DNA of 20,917 nt, taken from assembly GCF_934754915.1 (NCBI RefSeq), contig NZ_CAKVKB010000059.1:1-20917 (forward strand), read 5' to 3'. Each line of letters begins with the position of its first letter. Within the stretch, counting starts at the first letter, position 1. Positions 1 to 7,368 of this stretch are shown here, in pieces. The position numbers and the translations under genes were made by a program. The DNA is from an uncultured Clostridium sp. (lineage in GTDB: Bacteria > Bacillota > Clostridia > Clostridiales > Clostridiaceae). The notes under the pieces are model-generated. The model worked only from the letters and a program-made list of their open reading frames with translations, ran no database searches and had not been told where the DNA came from.

Positions 1-1
1 T

Positions 2-88
2 AGAAAGAAAAATAAACAGAAACTAAACTGGATAAGACTTGCTGAGAAAAACAGAATACCTGTAGATAGCAAGTATAAATCTTTTTAA
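2..88 (+). CDS. 3' end of an unidentified ORF cut by the window edge
   Basis: This frame is open from the window edge and stops at a TAA at 86-88, giving 28 residues that end in DSKYKSF. The peptide is basic (many Lys/Arg) and has no motif I can name. It lies in the same reading frame as the tnpB-like tail at 98-256, separated from it only by two in-frame TAA codons (86-88 and 95-97). It may therefore be the upstream part of the same decayed transposon protein, or the true end of an unrelated ORF. Too little is visible to decide. Confidence 0.3.
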   Translation, partial: RKKNKQKLNWIRLAEKNRIPVDSKYKSF

Positions 89-97
89 CTATGGTAA

Positions 98-256
98 ATC
101 AATAGCTTAGTTACCTTAAACAACACTATTGATATGTACCGATACGTTAGTCGGGAATTTACGCCTTTGGAGTATCATACCAATGTGAGTAGTTTTAGAT
201 TTATCTATTACCAAAACAGATACAATGAAAAAGGAATAAAACATAAGATTTTATAA
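98..256 (+). pseudogene. tnpB: Remnant of TnpB C-terminus (IS200/IS605-type right end, possible reRNA scaffold)
   Basis: Frame 2 is open from 98 to a TAA at 254-256 with no usable start. At 146-187 it reads VSREFTPLEYHTNV, which resembles the conserved extreme C-terminus of many clostridial TnpB proteins (the xxEFTPVE pattern, as I recall the family). The DNA coding for TPLE is ACGCCTTTGGAG at 161-172. In IS200/IS605 elements this part of tnpB overlaps the guide (omega/re) RNA scaffold. Two TAA codons (86-88, 95-97) lie just upstream in frame, and no zinc-finger or RuvC segment is visible, so no intact TnpB is encoded. The arms atcaatag (98-105) and ctattgat (126-133) can pair. Assignment rests on a short motif only. 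Confidence 0.5.
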
Positions 257-287
257 TTTTTTATAGATTTTTATAAGTTTTTAGTAA

Positions 288-992
288 CGGAATATTGAAA
301 TAAATATAAGAGAATTTTTAAGTGAAAATGAAATAGAGGATATTGATTTCACAAACAACAAAGAGAAACTTACTACTCAGGAATTTGACAGTATACTATA
401 TCTTTTTGAATTAGCAGATAAAATTAATGCACCTATTACAATTCCACTTCCAGATTTATCATATGTTAAATATTTATCAGCATTACTGCAAAAAGTAGAT
501 GAAGAAAAGAAAAAAAATATACTTAACAGGTTTAGAAAAATTGCTTATAAAATAACTGATATGTATCTTGAGGCAGTTGAAATTTTAAAAAAGCAGTATC
601 CAAAGATTAAAATTGTTGTGCTTCATGAAAGAAATAAAGAAGCCTGTGAGAAATATTATTCAAAAAGAAAAAAATATATTGAAGTACATAATGTTCTTAG
701 AAAAATAACTAAAATACCAGAAAAGCTGGAATCAATAAAAGACTATATTTCAATGCCAGCACTGCCATATTATCTGTTTGATATACCCAATATTATTATG
801 GTAAACAGCATTGATGAAAGTGATTCATATAGAAAATGCAGAATGGCACATAAAAATGTAATAAATATGGTTCCTATTCTTTATCCTGAAAGAGTAAGTG
901 ATGATGGAATTAATACTATTTTCGAAACAGACTGCAGATATAAAGAGTATATAACAGTTGAAGATTATTATCATAGGATGAATGATAAATAA
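288..992 (+). pseudogene. 5'-truncated ORF of unknown function (234 residues visible)
   Basis: The frame is open from just after a TAA at 285-287 to the TAA at 990-992, but the first ATG is at 561 and has no ribosome binding site. The protein-like sequence starts well before that ATG (NIEINIREFLSENEIEDIDF and onward). The codon use of 288-560 matches the rest, so the ATG at 561 is an internal Met and the gene has lost its 5' end. The likely cause is the transposon remnant immediately upstream. The visible part is mixed charged/hydrophobic, with no signal peptide or membrane segment, and contains ITIPLPDLSYVKYLSALL and MPALPYYLFDIPNIIMV. I do not recognise the family. The 3' end runs into the upstream side of the phosphatase gene, whose alternative ATG at 982 overlaps it by 11 bases, so the two may once have formed an operon. 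Confidence 0.6.
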
Positions 993-1023
993 AAAAGCAA
1001 TTAAGTTTGAGGGATGTGTTTTT

Positions 1024-2676
1024 GTGAAGAAAAATAGAAAAAAGCTTAGTACAAATTTAATAACTGCTTCTATATTATTTGCTTTTTTATTGAGCAGTAT
1101 GATTGGAATCAGAGGATACATAATTTATAAAAAAAGTATGATTGAAAAATATCGCTCATATCTTGAAGGGGTTATGAATATTACCATGACTGAACTTGAT
1201 AATGATGAACTTGAAAAATGTATAAATGAAAATAAAACATCAGAAGGATATGACAAAATGCAGGAATATTTAAATAATTTGAAAAATTGTTTTGATATAA
1301 AATACATATATATAATTATTCCTGTAAATGATTCAGATTATGATAATATGAAGTATGTAATGATTGGAATGACAGAAGAAGAAAAAAAGATAGTAAACAA
1401 TCAATCATATCTTGGAAAACCTTCAGGAAGTGAATATAAAAAAGAAGTTGCCCAGATGTACATTCAGAATATGAAAAATAAAGATAAGATAGAGTATTAT
1501 GCCAATGAAACAGAATTTGGACATATGTATACAGCTATGAAACCTCTTCTTAATAGTAATGGAGAGCCTATTGCAGTATTGTCAATAGATATAGCTATGA
1601 ATGAAGTGACAAGTACTCTTCAGGAATATACAACAGGAATTTTTATTGGAGGTACTATAATTACAGCTGTATTTCTTGGAATATTATATTACTGGCTTAA
1701 TAAACGAATAATAAAACCAATAAAAACATTAAAAATTCAATCTGAATATTTAGCAGATTTAGAGAATAGGGCTAATCATCCAGAAGATATAAATATAGAA
1801 AAATCTCAAATTCATACTGGTGATGAAATAGAAGAATTTTCAGATTCTCTTTATAATATGGCTGTAAATTTGAAAAAATATATGATTAATCTTCTTGACG
1901 TGGAAAAAGAAAAGCATAGAATAGGTGCAGAATTAAGTGTAGCTACAGCAATCCAAGCTAATATGCTTCCAAGAATATTTCCTCCATATCCTGAATTTAA
2001 AGAGTTTGATCTATATGCAACAATGAATCCTGCCAAAGAAGTAGGAGGGGACTTTTATGATTTCTTTATGATTGACAAAACCCATCTTGCAATTGTGATT
2101 GGGGATGTATCAGGAAAAGGTGTTCCAGCAGCATTGTTTATGGTGATTTCAAAAACAATAATCAAAAATTATGCAATGATGAAATTATCTCCTGAAGAAA
2201 TTTTCAATAAAGCTAATAATGATTTATGTGAGGGAAATGATGCTGAATTATTTACAACTGCGTGGATTGGAATTTATGATTTGGAAAAAAGAAAATTATC
2301 ATTCTGTGACGCAGGACATGATAATCCTATATTAAGGAAAAAAGATGGAAGTATAGAATATATTAAACCTTCGAAAAAGAGAATTATGCTTGCTGGTATG
2401 GAGGGAACTCAATATATATTAAATGAAATGATTCTTGATGAAGGAGACACAATTCTTATTTATACAGATGGTGTTCCTGAAGCAAATAATGTAAATGGTG
2501 AATTCTTCAAACAGGAAAGGCTTGAAAAGGCTGTTATTGATAGTAAAACTTCAGATCCAAAAGATTTGATTGAATTTATAAGAAACAGAGTAAATGAATT
2601 TGCAGGAGAAGCACCTCAGTTTGACGATATTACTATGCTTGCACTTAGGATTAATAACAATGAAAGAATGAATTAG
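1024..2676 (+). CDS. Membrane-anchored HAMP domain PP2C-type serine phosphatase (RsbU/SpoIIE-like)
   Basis: This is predicted to dephosphorylate phosphoserine, typically on an anti-sigma-factor antagonist of the STAS type, at the membrane. The layout is one membrane helix (about residues 8-29), an extracytoplasmic sensor region (30-204), a second helix (205-225), a HAMP linker (about 226-290), then the phosphatase domain (about 310-545). Metal-binding motifs are intact: VGGDFYDF with Asp343, GDVSGKG from 360, AGHDNP, IYTDG with Asp482, and FDDIT with Asp534/535. I chose GTG at 1024 because GAGGG at 1009-1013 lies 10 bases upstream and the product then begins with a typical MKKNRKK-helix. An in-frame ATG at 982 would add 14 residues but has only a weak, closely spaced AGG. 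No STAS or anti-sigma partner is in the window, so the target is unknown. Confidence 0.9.
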   Translation: MKKNRKKLSTNLITASILFAFLLSSMIGIRGYIIYKKSMIEKYRSYLEGVMNITMTELDNDELEKCINENKTSEGYDKMQEYLNNLKNCFDIKYIYIIIPVNDSDYDNMKYVMIGMTEEEKKIVNNQSYLGKPSGSEYKKEVAQMYIQNMKNKDKIEYYANETEFGHMYTAMKPLLNSNGEPIAVLSIDIAMNEVTSTLQEYTTGIFIGGTIITAVFLGILYYWLNKRIIKPIKTLKIQSEYLADLENRANHPEDINIEKSQIHTGDEIEEFSDSLYNMAVNLKKYMINLLDVEKEKHRIGAELSVATAIQANMLPRIFPPYPEFKEFDLYATMNPAKEVGGDFYDFFMIDKTHLAIVIGDVSGKGVPAALFMVISKTIIKNYAMMKLSPEEIFNKANNDLCEGNDAELFTTAWIGIYDLEKRKLSFCDAGHDNPILRKKDGSIEYIKPSKKRIMLAGMEGTQYILNEMILDEGDTILIYTDGVPEANNVNGEFFKQERLEKAVIDSKTSDPKDLIEFIRNRVNEFAGEAPQFDDITMLALRINNNERMN

Positions 2677-2745
2677 AATAGAAGGAATTATTGAGAATTG
2701 AGGCAAATAGAGCAATATTGGAGTAAATAAATTTTAGAAGATTAA

Positions 2746-2785
2746 ATAATAGTACCAATAATATGATTTGTTATTGTACTATTAT
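2746..2785 (+). terminator. Stem-loop between phosphatase and transglutaminase genes
   Basis: ATAATAGTA (2746-2754) pairs with TACTATTAT (2777-2785). After one bulged C, CAATAA (2756-2761) pairs with TTATTG (2771-2776), leaving a 9-base loop. The stem is 15 bp but AT-rich and is not followed by a clean T-run. It could be a weak terminator for the phosphatase gene or a regulatory hairpin ahead of the next gene. Confidence 0.4.
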
Positions 2786-2818
2786 AGTGAAAAGTAAAGA
2801 CACGAAAGGATGAAGAGT

Positions 2819-3607
2819 GTGATAGTTTGGTCTAAATATAAAAAATATATTTTATCAACACTTATATTTATACAGACTTTTTTTATGACAACACCATCAT
2901 ATGCTTATGAAGTGTTTTCAGATTGGGATGATGTAAAGAATTATGTATATGAAAATATGATAGATAGAAAAACGGAAATAGAATTTACTTACAAAGGAGA
3001 CAGTAATGGTTATGCAGAAAAACTTAAAGATGTTTTAAAGCAGGCATATTCAGATGATGATTATCTTGAGAGATCATGGACTGAAATCAAACCTAAAGCA
3101 CATGATACAAAAGAAGGGATAAAAACAACATTAAATATCAAGTATTTGTGCAATAAAGATGAAGAAAATTATATTGACAGAGAGCTTAAGAAAGCAGTAC
3201 ACTCAATTATAAATGATAATATGTCTGATTATGAAAAAGTTAAAGCTATAAATGATTATATAATAGAAAGATATGAATATGACAATGATTTGAAATCACT
3301 TAGTGTATATTCTGCACTCACTACTTCAGAAGCAGTATGTCAGGGATATGCAATGACTGCTTATAAAATGTTAAATTATGCAGGCATAAGTAACAGGATA
3401 ATAGTAGGAACAGCAAAAGGAATAGCACATTCATGGAATATTGTTGAAATTGATGGAAAATGGTATCAATTAGATATTACTAATAATGATAGTGTAGCAA
3501 ATAGAAATAAATATTTTCTTGTAAGTGATGAATTTCTTATAAACAATAATTATAAATGGGACAGTAAAATGTATAATTCAGCTTTGGAAAATTACAAAGA
3601 TCTATAA
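2819..3607 (+). CDS. Secreted transglutaminase-like (cysteine protease fold) domain protein
   Basis: The N-terminus is a signal peptide or anchor: positive WSKYKKY, then a hydrophobic stretch to about residue 25, ending near TPSYAYE (possible cleavage after SYA). The C-terminal half is a transglutaminase-core domain with the usual Cys-His-Asp triad: Cys174 in EAVCQGYA, His204 in GIAHSWNIV and Asp219 in WYQLDITNND. The family includes clostridial proteins that modify or cleave proteins or peptides at the cell surface; the actual substrate is unknown. The start is GTG at 2819, placed 8 bases after AAAGGA (2805-2810). The upstream in-frame ATG at 2810 overlaps that ribosome binding site and is less likely. 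The gene has its own terminator and seems to be expressed alone. Confidence 0.85.
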   Translation: MIVWSKYKKYILSTLIFIQTFFMTTPSYAYEVFSDWDDVKNYVYENMIDRKTEIEFTYKGDSNGYAEKLKDVLKQAYSDDDYLERSWTEIKPKAHDTKEGIKTTLNIKYLCNKDEENYIDRELKKAVHSIINDNMSDYEKVKAINDYIIERYEYDNDLKSLSVYSALTTSEAVCQGYAMTAYKMLNYAGISNRIIVGTAKGIAHSWNIVEIDGKWYQLDITNNDSVANRNKYFLVSDEFLINNNYKWDSKMYNSALENYKDL

Positions 3608-3622
3608 AATATTTTTAAATAA

Positions 3623-3665
3623 AAATCCTGAATGGTGTGTAATATTACATAACTATTCAGGATTT
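3623..3665 (+). terminator. Rho-independent terminator after transglutaminase-like gene
   Basis: AAATCCTGAAT (3623-3633) pairs with ATTCAGGATTT (3655-3665). The long loop contains the palindrome gtaatattac (3639-3648), which can form an inner hairpin. T-rich sequence follows. Confidence 0.7.
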
Positions 3666-3874
3666 CTATTATTTCCCTTTATATATTCTTACAAAAAAGA
3701 TAGATTAGATTTGTAAATTTTCCGTATGGCTTTAAAGGATTACATATAGTAAAATAAATACATAAAAGATGTGAAGAAGTTAATCACAGGAATTTTATAT
3801 CAAAAGTAAAATGAAATTATAAATTTATAGGAATATAAAAAAATTAGAGATTAATTAAATGGGAGGTCATTATT

Positions 3875-4984
3875 ATGGCAGATTTATCATTAAGACATAT
3901 TTATAAAATTTATTCAGGAGATGTTACAGCAGTTAAAGATTTTAATTTAGAAATAGAAGATAAAGAGTTTATTGTATTTGTTGGACCATCTGGTTGTGGT
4001 AAATCAACAACTTTAAGAATGATTGCAGGACTTGAAGAAATATCAAAAGGTGAATTATATATAGGTGGAAAATTAGTTAATGATGTTGAACCAAAGGAAA
4101 GAGATATAGCAATGGTTTTCCAAAACTATGCTTTATATCCTCATATGACAGTTTATGATAATATGGCTTTTGCATTAAAATTAAGAAAAGCACCTAAAGA
4201 AGAAATAGATAGAAAAGTTAGAGATGCAGCTAGAAAATTAGATATAGAACATTTATTAGACAGAAAGCCAAAAGCTTTATCAGGTGGTCAAAGACAGAGA
4301 GTTGCTCTTGGACGTGCTATTGTCAGAGAACCTAAGGTATTCTTAATGGACGAACCATTATCAAATCTTGATGCTAAATTAAGAGTTCAAATGAGAACTG
4401 TAATATCAAAATTATATCAAGAGTTAGAAACAACATTTATATATGTAACACATGACCAGGTAGAAGCATTAACAATGGGTACAAGAATCGTTGTTATGAA
4501 AGATGGTATAGTTCAACAAGTTGATACACCACTTAATATATACAATGCTCCAAGTAATTTATTTGTTGCAGGATTTATAGGAAGCCCTCAAATGAATTTA
4601 CTTAATGGAATAGCAGTAGAAGAGGGTGGAAAAGTATACTGTAGCTTTGAAGGAAATAAGATTGAATTACCAGCAGAAAAAGCTAAAGTATTAAAAGATA
4701 AAGGATATATCAATAAGGAAGTTGTATTTGGTATAAGACCAGAACATTTAAGTGATTCAGAAGAATTAGTTAACAGTGCTGATGGAAATACAATTTCAGG
4801 TGATGTAGAAGTAGTTGAAAGAATGGGTGCAGAAAGTTTCATTTACTTTAAGGCAGGAAATACAAACATGACTGCAAAAGTAGAAGGAAGCACTAAGTTT
4901 GAACCAAAGGATAAGATTAAATTACATGTTCAAAATGACCAGATACATGTATTTGACAAAGAGTCAGAATTAAGAATCTGCTAG
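3875..4984 (+). CDS. msmK: Sugar ABC transporter ATP-binding protein, MsmK/UgpC family
   Basis: This ATPase hydrolyses ATP on the cytoplasmic side of CUT1-type sugar importers. In Firmicutes one such protein often serves several permeases. All motifs are present: Walker A GPSGCGKST (residues 37-45), the Q-loop in QNYALYPHMT, signature LSGGQ (135-139), Walker B VFLMDEP with Asp159/Glu160, the D-loop SNLDAKLR, and the H-loop His193. A TOBE-type regulatory domain fills residues about 240-365, and the 369-residue length is normal for the family. GGGAGG at 3860-3865 supports the ATG. No permease or binding protein lies in the window. The neighbours (CdaR-like regulator, LacI regulator, malQ, glgP) suggest that maltodextrin or related oligosaccharides are among its substrates. 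UgpC is the other common name for such proteins. Confidence 0.93.
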   Translation: MADLSLRHIYKIYSGDVTAVKDFNLEIEDKEFIVFVGPSGCGKSTTLRMIAGLEEISKGELYIGGKLVNDVEPKERDIAMVFQNYALYPHMTVYDNMAFALKLRKAPKEEIDRKVRDAARKLDIEHLLDRKPKALSGGQRQRVALGRAIVREPKVFLMDEPLSNLDAKLRVQMRTVISKLYQELETTFIYVTHDQVEALTMGTRIVVMKDGIVQQVDTPLNIYNAPSNLFVAGFIGSPQMNLLNGIAVEEGGKVYCSFEGNKIELPAEKAKVLKDKGYINKEVVFGIRPEHLSDSEELVNSADGNTISGDVEVVERMGAESFIYFKAGNTNMTAKVEGSTKFEPKDKIKLHVQNDQIHVFDKESELRIC

Positions 4985-5038
4985 TATTTCTATATATTAG
5001 CTCAAAGATGTATTAATTATAAATACGAGGTGAGGAAA

Positions 5039-5983
5039 ATGTCAGGATTAGATCAGTATTTGGAGAAAGTATATAATAATTGTAAAATACCCTTTAAGGT
5101 ATATAATAACAATAGAGTAATATTTGAGGCTGATCCTGTATATTTTCAGTCAGATTTAGAAGAAGAAGAATTTTTACTAGGCTCGGATAAATTTAAGCTT
5201 GTAGTGCCAGTTTTATTTAAGGGTGCTGTACAGTTATTAAAGTTTTGTATTAAAGATAAATATTGTGAATATAGTACAGATTCTGAAAAAATAATAATTG
5301 ATTTATTAAATGGAATAAATATTCCAGATGAAATAATTAAAGAAAATACAAAACAGTTTAAGGAAGATTCATATCTGATTGTTGTAAAAGTACAAGAAAA
5401 AAGTGATGAAGCTTTACAAATATTAAAAGATATATATATCAATACAGAAATTCTGATATTTATGTTTAAGGATTATATAATTCTTTTAGGAAGTTTTGAA
5501 AACATTCAGGAACATACATTTAGTATTAATGAAACTATATATACTTCAATATATAGAAAATGTTTTGTAAGTTATATTCAGATTACTGATTATAATTCAT
5601 TAAAAGAAAACTTTGAATTATGCAGATATAAGTTAAGCTTAGCTGAAAAATACAATGTCTCAGGAAGAATTTTTGATAAGGATAGTTTAATGTTTGAAAG
5701 TATAGTAGATAATCTAAGTGATGAAGAAAAGAATAGAATTATGGAAAAGTTCTATGAAGGATTTGAAAAACTTGATAATGATATTATACAGAGTATTGAT
5801 GTTTTCTTTGAATTAAATCTTAATTTAAGTGAAGCTGCCAAGAAACTGTATGTACATAGAAATACTTTAATATACAGGCTTGATAAAATTCAAAAATATA
5901 CATCTTATGATATAAGAAAATTTAATGATGCTGCTATATTTAAGATTGCTTTTGCAATATGGAAAAGAAAAAGAAATATGTAA
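5039..5983 (+). CDS. PucR/CdaR-family transcriptional regulator
   Basis: A 314-residue protein. Its C-terminus carries the PucR-type helix-turn-helix: LNLSEAAKKLYVHRNTLIYRLDKIQKYTSYDIR, about residues 260-292. This is the family's most conserved part. The N-terminal 250 residues are divergent, with no clear sugar-diacid binding motif, so the ligand is unknown. It starts 54 bases after the ABC ATPase stop with no terminator between them, so the two are very likely one operon, and control of sugar transport is a fair guess. I prefer ATG at 5039, because GAGGTG (5027-5032) is spaced 6 bases from it. A GTG at 5030 would lie inside that ribosome binding site. Confidence 0.85.
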   Translation: MSGLDQYLEKVYNNCKIPFKVYNNNRVIFEADPVYFQSDLEEEEFLLGSDKFKLVVPVLFKGAVQLLKFCIKDKYCEYSTDSEKIIIDLLNGINIPDEIIKENTKQFKEDSYLIVVKVQEKSDEALQILKDIYINTEILIFMFKDYIILLGSFENIQEHTFSINETIYTSIYRKCFVSYIQITDYNSLKENFELCRYKLSLAEKYNVSGRIFDKDSLMFESIVDNLSDEEKNRIMEKFYEGFEKLDNDIIQSIDVFFELNLNLSEAAKKLYVHRNTLIYRLDKIQKYTSYDIRKFNDAAIFKIAFAIWKRKRNM

Positions 5984-5996
5984 TTGATATGTAAGA

Positions 5997-6031
5997 AAAG
6001 TCTTTTTTGAGAAAATCTCAAAAAAGACTTT
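5997..6031 (+). terminator. Strong terminator after the CdaR-like gene
   Basis: A perfect 16-bp stem: AAAGTCTTTTTTGAGA (5997-6012) pairs with TCTCAAAAAAGACTTT (6016-6031), with a 3-base loop, and a T-rich tail follows. A-rich sequence on the left means it could also act on the other strand. Confidence 0.88.
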
Positions 6032-6177
6032 TTGTTTATTTTTATAAATTGTTCAGAAATAAATGTCTGTTAATAAGAAAAATGTAAAAAATTTATTGTG
6101 TGTCATGGAAAGATTTGTTAACATAATATTGATATAAAAAGTAAAAAGGATAAAATAGAATTATTGAAAAAAGGATG

Positions 6178-6209
6178 AATATAATATTTAGTAATATCAA
6201 TATTATATT
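6178..6209. repeat. Perfect 11-bp inverted repeat upstream of the LacI-type gene
   Basis: AATATAATATT (6178-6188) is repeated inverted as AATATTATATT (6199-6209) around a 10-base spacer. It sits about 115 bases ahead of the regulator gene and downstream of a possible promoter. It may be an operator or a leader hairpin, but in sequence this AT-rich chance is a real alternative. Confidence 0.35.
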
Positions 6210-6325
6210 TTAAAAGTATTTTTTATTAAAATATAATAAAAAATCATAGAAAATATAGTATAATTTAGTAAAAGGATAATGAACAAGCCAAATAAATTCA
6301 ATTATAACATTAGGAGAAAGAAACA

Positions 6326-7336
6326 ATGAACATAAAAGATGTTGCAAGACTTGCTGGCGTGGGAGTAAGTACTGTATCTAGAGTGATTAATAATCATCCG
6401 GATGTTAAGGAAAGTACTAGAGAAAAGATATTACAAATAATAAAAGAAAGCAATTATATACCAAATAACAGTGCAAGAATATTAAAGCAGAATAACCTAA
6501 AAAATATAGGAGTACTTGTTAAAGGTGTATTCAATCCTTTTTTTTCTGAAATGACAAATATTATTGGGAAGATTATTGAAGAACATGGATATACCATGAT
6601 ACTTCAACAGAATTATTTTAATATTTATCAAGATGTTGAGGGTTTAATTGGGTTTGTAAAGGAAAAAAGGCTTCAAGGAGTCATATGTCTTGGAGGAAAT
6701 TTTACAGAAATTGAAGAAGGAAGTTTTTTAGAGTTAAATATTCCAATAGTATTAACATCAGTAAATACTATTTCTGAAAAAGGCAAACAATATTATTCAT
6801 CAGTTGGAATAGACAATTTTAAAAGTGCTTATAATGCTGTTGATTATCTTATAAATAATGGTCACAGAAAGATAGCACTTGTATTGGGAGAAGAAAATGA
6901 TATGGGAGTAAGCTGGTGGCGTTTTAAGGGATATAAACAGGCACTTGAAGATAATAATTTAGAAGTTGATGATGAACTTATAGTAAGTGGAGAATATAGA
7001 TGTGATAAAGCATATGAAAAGGTATGTGAACTATTAAATAAAAGAAAGGATGTTACAGCAATTTTTGCGTTATCGGATATTATGGCTATTGGAGTAATGA
7101 AAGCTGCTATAGATAATAATTTAAATGTACCTAAAGATATATCTGTAATAGGGTTTGATGGTATGATTGAGAGCCAATATTATAATCCTAGCATTACAAC
7201 AGTTAAACAACCCAAAAGAGAAATGGCTGAAATAAGTATTGAATTATTGTTCTCATTGATGAATACAGATATGGGAAATAAACATATAATTCTTGATACA
7301 GAACTTGTAAAAAGGGATTCATGTTTTAAGATATAA
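6326..7336 (+). CDS. LacI-family transcriptional regulator (MalR-like)
   Basis: A 336-residue DNA-binding regulator. The N-terminal LacI helix-turn-helix (residues 3-22, IKDVARLAGVGVSTVSRVIN) and hinge helix region (PNNSARILKQ, about 50-60) are canonical. They are followed by a periplasmic-binding-protein-like sugar-sensing domain to the end (SDIMAIGVMKAAIDNNLNVP and VIGFDG are typical). It is the first gene of a run with malQ (32-base gap) and glgP and so most likely controls them in response to maltose, maltodextrin or a related sugar. I could not find a recognisable LacI-type operator with a central CG near it. GGAGAAAG upstream supports the ATG. Confidence 0.9.
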   Translation: MNIKDVARLAGVGVSTVSRVINNHPDVKESTREKILQIIKESNYIPNNSARILKQNNLKNIGVLVKGVFNPFFSEMTNIIGKIIEEHGYTMILQQNYFNIYQDVEGLIGFVKEKRLQGVICLGGNFTEIEEGSFLELNIPIVLTSVNTISEKGKQYYSSVGIDNFKSAYNAVDYLINNGHRKIALVLGEENDMGVSWWRFKGYKQALEDNNLEVDDELIVSGEYRCDKAYEKVCELLNKRKDVTAIFALSDIMAIGVMKAAIDNNLNVPKDISVIGFDGMIESQYYNPSITTVKQPKREMAEISIELLFSLMNTDMGNKHIILDTELVKRDSCFKI

Positions 7337-7368
7337 AACTATTTATTAGGGTATGGGAGGTATAAAAA

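Larger units (their letters stand above)
5984..6325 (+). other. 342-base intergenic region between the regulator genes
   Basis: The region holds the terminator at 5997-6031, then very AT-rich sequence with the inverted repeat at 6178-6209 and a TATAAT at 6259-6264 that has no good -35 box. A possible promoter, TTGATA (6129-6134) with a 16-base spacer and TAAAAT (6151-6156), precedes the repeat. GGAGAAAG just before 6326 is the ribosome binding site of the LacI-type gene. No ORF or RNA gene is evident. Confidence 0.5.

Noticed and set aside
1..300. Group I intron or IStron at the left edge
   Set aside because: I looked for the conserved group I core segments (such as AGACTA or ATAGTCC) and saw none; only a tnpB-like tail is supported.
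561..992. A 143-residue gene starting at the ATG at 561
   Set aside because: No ribosome binding site precedes it and coding-like sequence continues upstream in frame to 288, so it is an internal Met of a truncated ORF.
6100..6325. CcpA (cre) or LacI-type operator upstream of the LacI regulator
   Set aside because: No palindrome with a central CG of the expected form is present; only AT-only repeats are seen.
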